Below are positions 61,020-64,000 of a DNA stretch of 64,000 bases, in pieces. The notes beneath the pieces were generated by a model. That model was not told the DNA's origin. It made no database searches and worked only from the letters and a program-made list of their open reading frames with translations. The number at the start of each line of letters is the position of its first letter. Positions within the stretch are counted from its first letter, which is position 1. The DNA is taken from NCBI RefSeq assembly GCF_037120725.1, contig NZ_JBBAXC010000006.1:186001-250000 (forward strand). Reading direction: 5' to 3'. The position numbers and the translations under genes were made by a program. This DNA is from Bacillus spongiae. Lineage in GTDB: Bacteria; Bacillota; Bacilli; Bacillales; Bacillaceae_K.

Positions 61020-62366
61020 TAGTCGTATATTCTTTTTTTGAACAAGATAGAGTCTTCCTGAAAGTGTAATTGCACCTGCAGTTAGACCAGCAATCAACCC
61101 AATCCAATAACCAAAAGGACCTGCATCTGTATAATTCGCAAGGGTGTACCCAAGTGGTAGCCCAATGATCCAGTAGGATAGTAAGGTCATCATAAATGTG
61201 ACATTTACATCTTTATAGCCTCTCAAAGCCCCTTGAACTGGTGCTTGTATGGCATCTGATAGTTGGAAAAATAACGCAAATAATAAAAATTGAGCCGTTA
61301 GTTTAACTACTTCTGGTGAATCAGAATAAATGGAAGCAACGGCTTCTCGTTGGAAATAAAGAAAGACTCCGCAAATAATGGAAAACAATACAGCTGTCAA
61401 GATGCCCATTATGGCATATTGTTTTGCTTCTCTATATCGTTTCGCCCCAACTTCAAAGCCTACCACAATGGTTAAAGCAAGGGAAATACTTAACGGAATC
61501 ATATATAGAAAGGAAGCAAAGTTAATCGCAGACTGATGAGCGGCGATCACCACAGCTCCATATTCGTCCATAAATAAAGTGACTGCTGAAAAGATACTTG
61601 TTTCAAAGAAAATGGATAAACCAATCGGAAGCCCTATTAAAAAGATTTCCTTCCATTTTTTTAAGGATATTGGAAAGAAGGTCGAGAAAATTTGATAAGT
61701 TTGAAACGGACGCTTCGTCTGGATGATGTATAAGGATAGAAATAATAAAATCCAATAAGTAATAGAGGAAGCAATTCCTGCCCCAACACCTCCAAGTTCA
61801 GGTAGACCAAATTTACCGAAGATAAACATATAATTAAACATAAAATTTAATGGAAGCGATGTTAACGTAATAATCATCGACACTCTTGTATAACCTAAAG
61901 CATCAATGAATGAGCGTAATACATTAGAAATAAACAAGGGAATAATTCCAAATGATAAAGCAATTAAGTATTCTTTAGCGACTCGACGTGTTTCCTCCGA
62001 GATGGCTAAATTATTTAAAAGCGGTTCAAGTACAATAAACCCACTGATGATGACAACGACGGATAGAGCTAGTGAAGCATATAGACCTTGAACGACTGAA
62101 AAGGAAACATCTTCCTTATTGTTTGCTCCTATATTTTGTGAAACAATTGGCGTGATAGATAATAATATCCCACTTAGCCCAGTAAATACCGGAATCCAAA
62201 TTGAAGACCCTATTGCCACACCAGCTAAATCAATATGTGAATATTGACCGGACATCATTGTATCAAAAAAGCTCATCGAGAACATTCCTAATTGAGTAAT
62301 CAGAATTGGAACTAATATAATAAATAATTGAATGATTTTTTCTTTTGTTGAAAATGTTTGTTTCAT
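61008..62366 (-). CDS. MATE family multidrug efflux transporter
   Basis: 452 residues, 12 membrane helices. ITQLGMFSMSFFDTMMSGQY (helix 1 with the conserved Asp), PIVSQNIGANNKEDVSFSV, LPELGGVGAGIASSITYWIL, LPIGLSIFFETSIFSAVTLF, and VQGALRGYKDVNVTFMMTLL in helix 10 region are NorM-type MATE marks. Exports cationic drugs using Na+ or H+. ATG 62366 after AGGAGAATGGTT. Monocistronic. Confidence 0.92.
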   Translation of the reverse strand: MKQTFSTKEKIIQLFIILVPILITQLGMFSMSFFDTMMSGQYSHIDLAGVAIGSSIWIPVFTGLSGILLSITPIVSQNIGANNKEDVSFSVVQGLYASLALSVVVIISGFIVLEPLLNNLAISEETRRVAKEYLIALSFGIIPLFISNVLRSFIDALGYTRVSMIITLTSLPLNFMFNYMFIFGKFGLPELGGVGAGIASSITYWILLFLSLYIIQTKRPFQTYQIFSTFFPISLKKWKEIFLIGLPIGLSIFFETSIFSAVTLFMDEYGAVVIAAHQSAINFASFLYMIPLSISLALTIVVGFEVGAKRYREAKQYAIMGILTAVLFSIICGVFLYFQREAVASIYSDSPEVVKLTAQFLLFALFFQLSDAIQAPVQGALRGYKDVNVTFMMTLLSYWIIGLPLGYTLANYTDAGPFGYWIGLIAGLTAGAITLSGRLYLVQKKNIRLEKG

Positions 62367-62942
62367 AACCATTCTCCTTCATCACAGCTTAAATAAGATT
62401 CAATCTATATTGTGGTAAATTATAGCACAGGAATTTTTGAAAGGGAGGATTTAAATAATTCTGTCTTATCTTTATAGGAAGTAAAGTGTGAAAGGCATAG
62501 ACGAGTAAATATGTTAGGTGTTCACGGTATCACGTTTTAAAATGAACGGACTTCTTATAATAGTGTGCATCAGTAAACATCAAGGATGCGAAGGACGTAT
62601 ATTTTTGTGAATATAATCATAAAAAATATATGAAACGTAGCCTGTTTGCTAACTGTAGATTACTACACTTACCTAGAAAGTGTAATGTAGACAATAATAG
62701 AGATGAGTAATGTAAACGAGTATGATATGGTAGAATAGTGGGATGAGTTCTTTCAATGTCAACACGTATCGTGCATAAGTAGCCTAAAGCTATTATAGTC
62801 AGACATTTTAAGAGGCTCGCTCTACAATAGATTCAAACGAACGAATCAAGAGTGTTTATCAAGCTTGAATTAATTATGTAGTTTGAACTTTTCGGGGATG
62901 TATAAATAGATAAAATTTATAGAAAGAACGGAGTAACAACGA
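62367..62942. other. 570-base gap upstream of murG
   Basis: No gene on either strand. One weak hairpin around 62666-62692 (CTACACTT with AAGTGTAATGTAG). No riboswitch or T-box recognised. Confidence 0.35.
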
Positions 62943-64000
62943 ATGAACAAAAAAATATTATTTACAGGTGGCGGGTCCGCGGGACATGTGACTGTTAACG
63001 TAGCGCTAATTCCCTATTTTTTAGAACAAGAATGGGATGTAACGTATATTGGCTCAAAAGATGGGATTGAAAAAGAAATCATTACGAATGAATTTAGTCA
63101 AATACCATATCATGGGATTTCTAGTGGGAAGTTAAGAAGGTACTTCTCTTGGAAGAATTTCACGGATCCTTTGCGCGTCATGAAGGGTTTTATGGAAGCC
63201 TATTCAACAATAAAAAAGGAGAAGCCTTCCGTTATTTTCTCAAAAGGTGGATTTGTTTCAGTTCCAGTAGTAATGGCCGCTAAAATGGCAGGTGTCCCTG
63301 TGGCCATTCATGAATCTGATTTCACCCCAGGCTTAGCTAATAAACTAGCAGCTCCTTTTGCAACAAAAATATATACGACATTTCCAGAAACTTTGAAGGC
63401 TCTACCTGAAGAAAAAGCTGTCTGTGCGGGAGCTGTGATTAGAAAAGAGCTATTTGAAGGAGATGCGAAACAAGGTCGTCGACTAGCAGACTTCCATAGT
63501 GCCAAACCCATTTTATTAGTGATGGGAGGAAGCTTAGGAGCAAAGAAAATTAATGAAGCGATTCGGACGAATTTATCAGAACTTCTTAAGACCTTTCAAA
63601 TTATCCATATTTGTGGCAAGGACAATGTAGATCCATCATTTAATCAAGAGGGCTATCGTCAATATGAATATGTAACAAGTGAACTGCCGCATTTTCTCGC
63701 AGCTACAAACTATGTCGTTAGTCGGGCAGGCTCAAACTCCATTTTTGAATTATTGGCTTTGAAAAAGCCGATGCTTTTAATTCCACTTTCAAAAAATGCG
63801 AGTAGAGGCGATCAAATCATCAATGCGGATTCGTTTGTAAAGCAAGGTTATGCTTTAAAGCTAGAAGAGGAAGAGTTAACAAATGACTCCTTTCTATTAG
63901 CAATCCGTCAGTTACAAGAAAAACGACAAGAAATGATGGAGAATATGGACAAATCTTCAGGTGCTATGACGATTGAAGAGATGTTTTTACAGCTTACCTC
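62943..64000 (+). CDS. murG: MurG-like UDP-GlcNAc:undecaprenyl-PP-MurNAc-peptide transferase, 3' end cut off
   Basis: Makes lipid II from lipid I on the inner membrane face. 352 codons are seen before the window ends, nearly the full usual length of about 355-365. N-terminal [78 protein letters not shown], and [20 protein letters not shown] (donor UDP-GlcNAc site) with [13 protein letters not shown]. The GGGSAGHVT start differs from the GGTGGHIYPA form of the dcw-cluster enzyme and matches the second MurG type of the Bacillus cereus group. ATG after ACGGAG. Confidence 0.92.
   Translation, partial: MNKKILFTGGGSAGHVTVNVALIPYFLEQEWDVTYIGSKDGIEKEIITNEFSQIPYHGISSGKLRRYFSWKNFTDPLRVMKGFMEAYSTIKKEKPSVIFSKGGFVSVPVVMAAKMAGVPVAIHESDFTPGLANKLAAPFATKIYTTFPETLKALPEEKAVCAGAVIRKELFEGDAKQGRRLADFHSAKPILLVMGGSLGAKKINEAIRTNLSELLKTFQIIHICGKDNVDPSFNQEGYRQYEYVTSELPHFLAATNYVVSRAGSNSIFELLALKKPMLLIPLSKNASRGDQIINADSFVKQGYALKLEEEELTNDSFLLAIRQLQEKRQEMMENMDKSSGAMTIEEMFLQLT

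Overview
This is a low-GC Gram-positive chromosome segment from an endospore-forming member of the Bacillaceae. The evidence is AGGAGG-type ribosome binding sites, frequent TTG/GTG starts, sporulation genes (Spo0M, YjcZ, CotS/CotSA, YozD) and gene order recalled from Bacillus subtilis (dfrA, yplQ, ypmR, ypmS, msrA/msrB; then yodT to kamA, yokU, yozE, yodN, yozD, yodL, deoD, ctpA; then cotS, cotSA, ytdA, ytcA, ytcB). No rRNA, tRNA, CRISPR array or intact insertion sequence was seen. Homology statements rest on motif and family recognition by eye; no database search was run.

Layout. 1-5.7 kb: the 3' part of dfrA, a BceAB-type ABC exporter without its two-component system, and an ECF sigma factor with a DUF4179 partner. 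5.8-7.6 kb: a WYL regulator broken by an in-frame TAG and a divergent azoreductase broken by a frameshift, so both halves of one regulatory pair are decaying. 7.9-20.7 kb: housekeeping and stress genes (DJ-1-like, PlsC, hemolysin III/YplQ, SRAP/YedK, DegV, type II pantothenate kinase, YpmR/YpmS, DUF4397, RsgA paralogue, MsrA/MsrB, YjcZ). 20.8-24.4 kb: a CHASE3 chemoreceptor and an FAD-dependent oxidoreductase. 24.5-32.5 kb: a tightly packed lysine/beta-lysine catabolic operon (aminotransferase, CoA-transferase A/B, M20 deacylase, aldehyde dehydrogenase, beta-lysine N-acetyltransferase, lysine 2,3-aminomutase, YokU). 32.6-36.9 kb: YozE, YodN, YozD, YppC, Spo0M, YodL.

37.1-45.0 kb is the most accessory part. 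It lies between yodL and deoD, which I recall as neighbours in B. subtilis. It holds orphan immunity genes (three SMI1/KNR4, one SUFU and an unassigned 241-aa protein), a KptA RNA 2'-phosphotransferase and a P-loop kinase. Between them are fragments of polymorphic toxins: a YD-repeat piece, a frameshifted HINT pretoxin end, a broken SHH-signature nuclease, and toxin tails whose stop codons overlap or closely precede the next immunity ATG. No full-length toxin is present, so it reads as a scar of repeated Rhs/WapA-type toxin-tip replacement.

45.0-49.2 kb: deoD, a CxxC-less HMA-fold protein, a YitT-type membrane protein and the CtpA protease. 49.4-56.4 kb: a spore-coat sugar locus in which cotS and cotSA are translationally coupled on the minus strand and divergent from genes for UDP-glucose, UDP-glucuronate and UDP-galacturonate formation. 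The CotSA glycosyltransferase here carries a 16-residue Asp/Ser/Thr repeat linker and a C-terminal array of 17 Lys-Ser-Lys-Cys hexapeptides, the most unusual protein architecture in the window. 56.7-64 kb: a CobW GTPase, aldo/keto reductase, small zinc-ribbon protein, GNAT, an SDR lacking the catalytic tyrosine, a MATE exporter and the 5' part of a second-type MurG.
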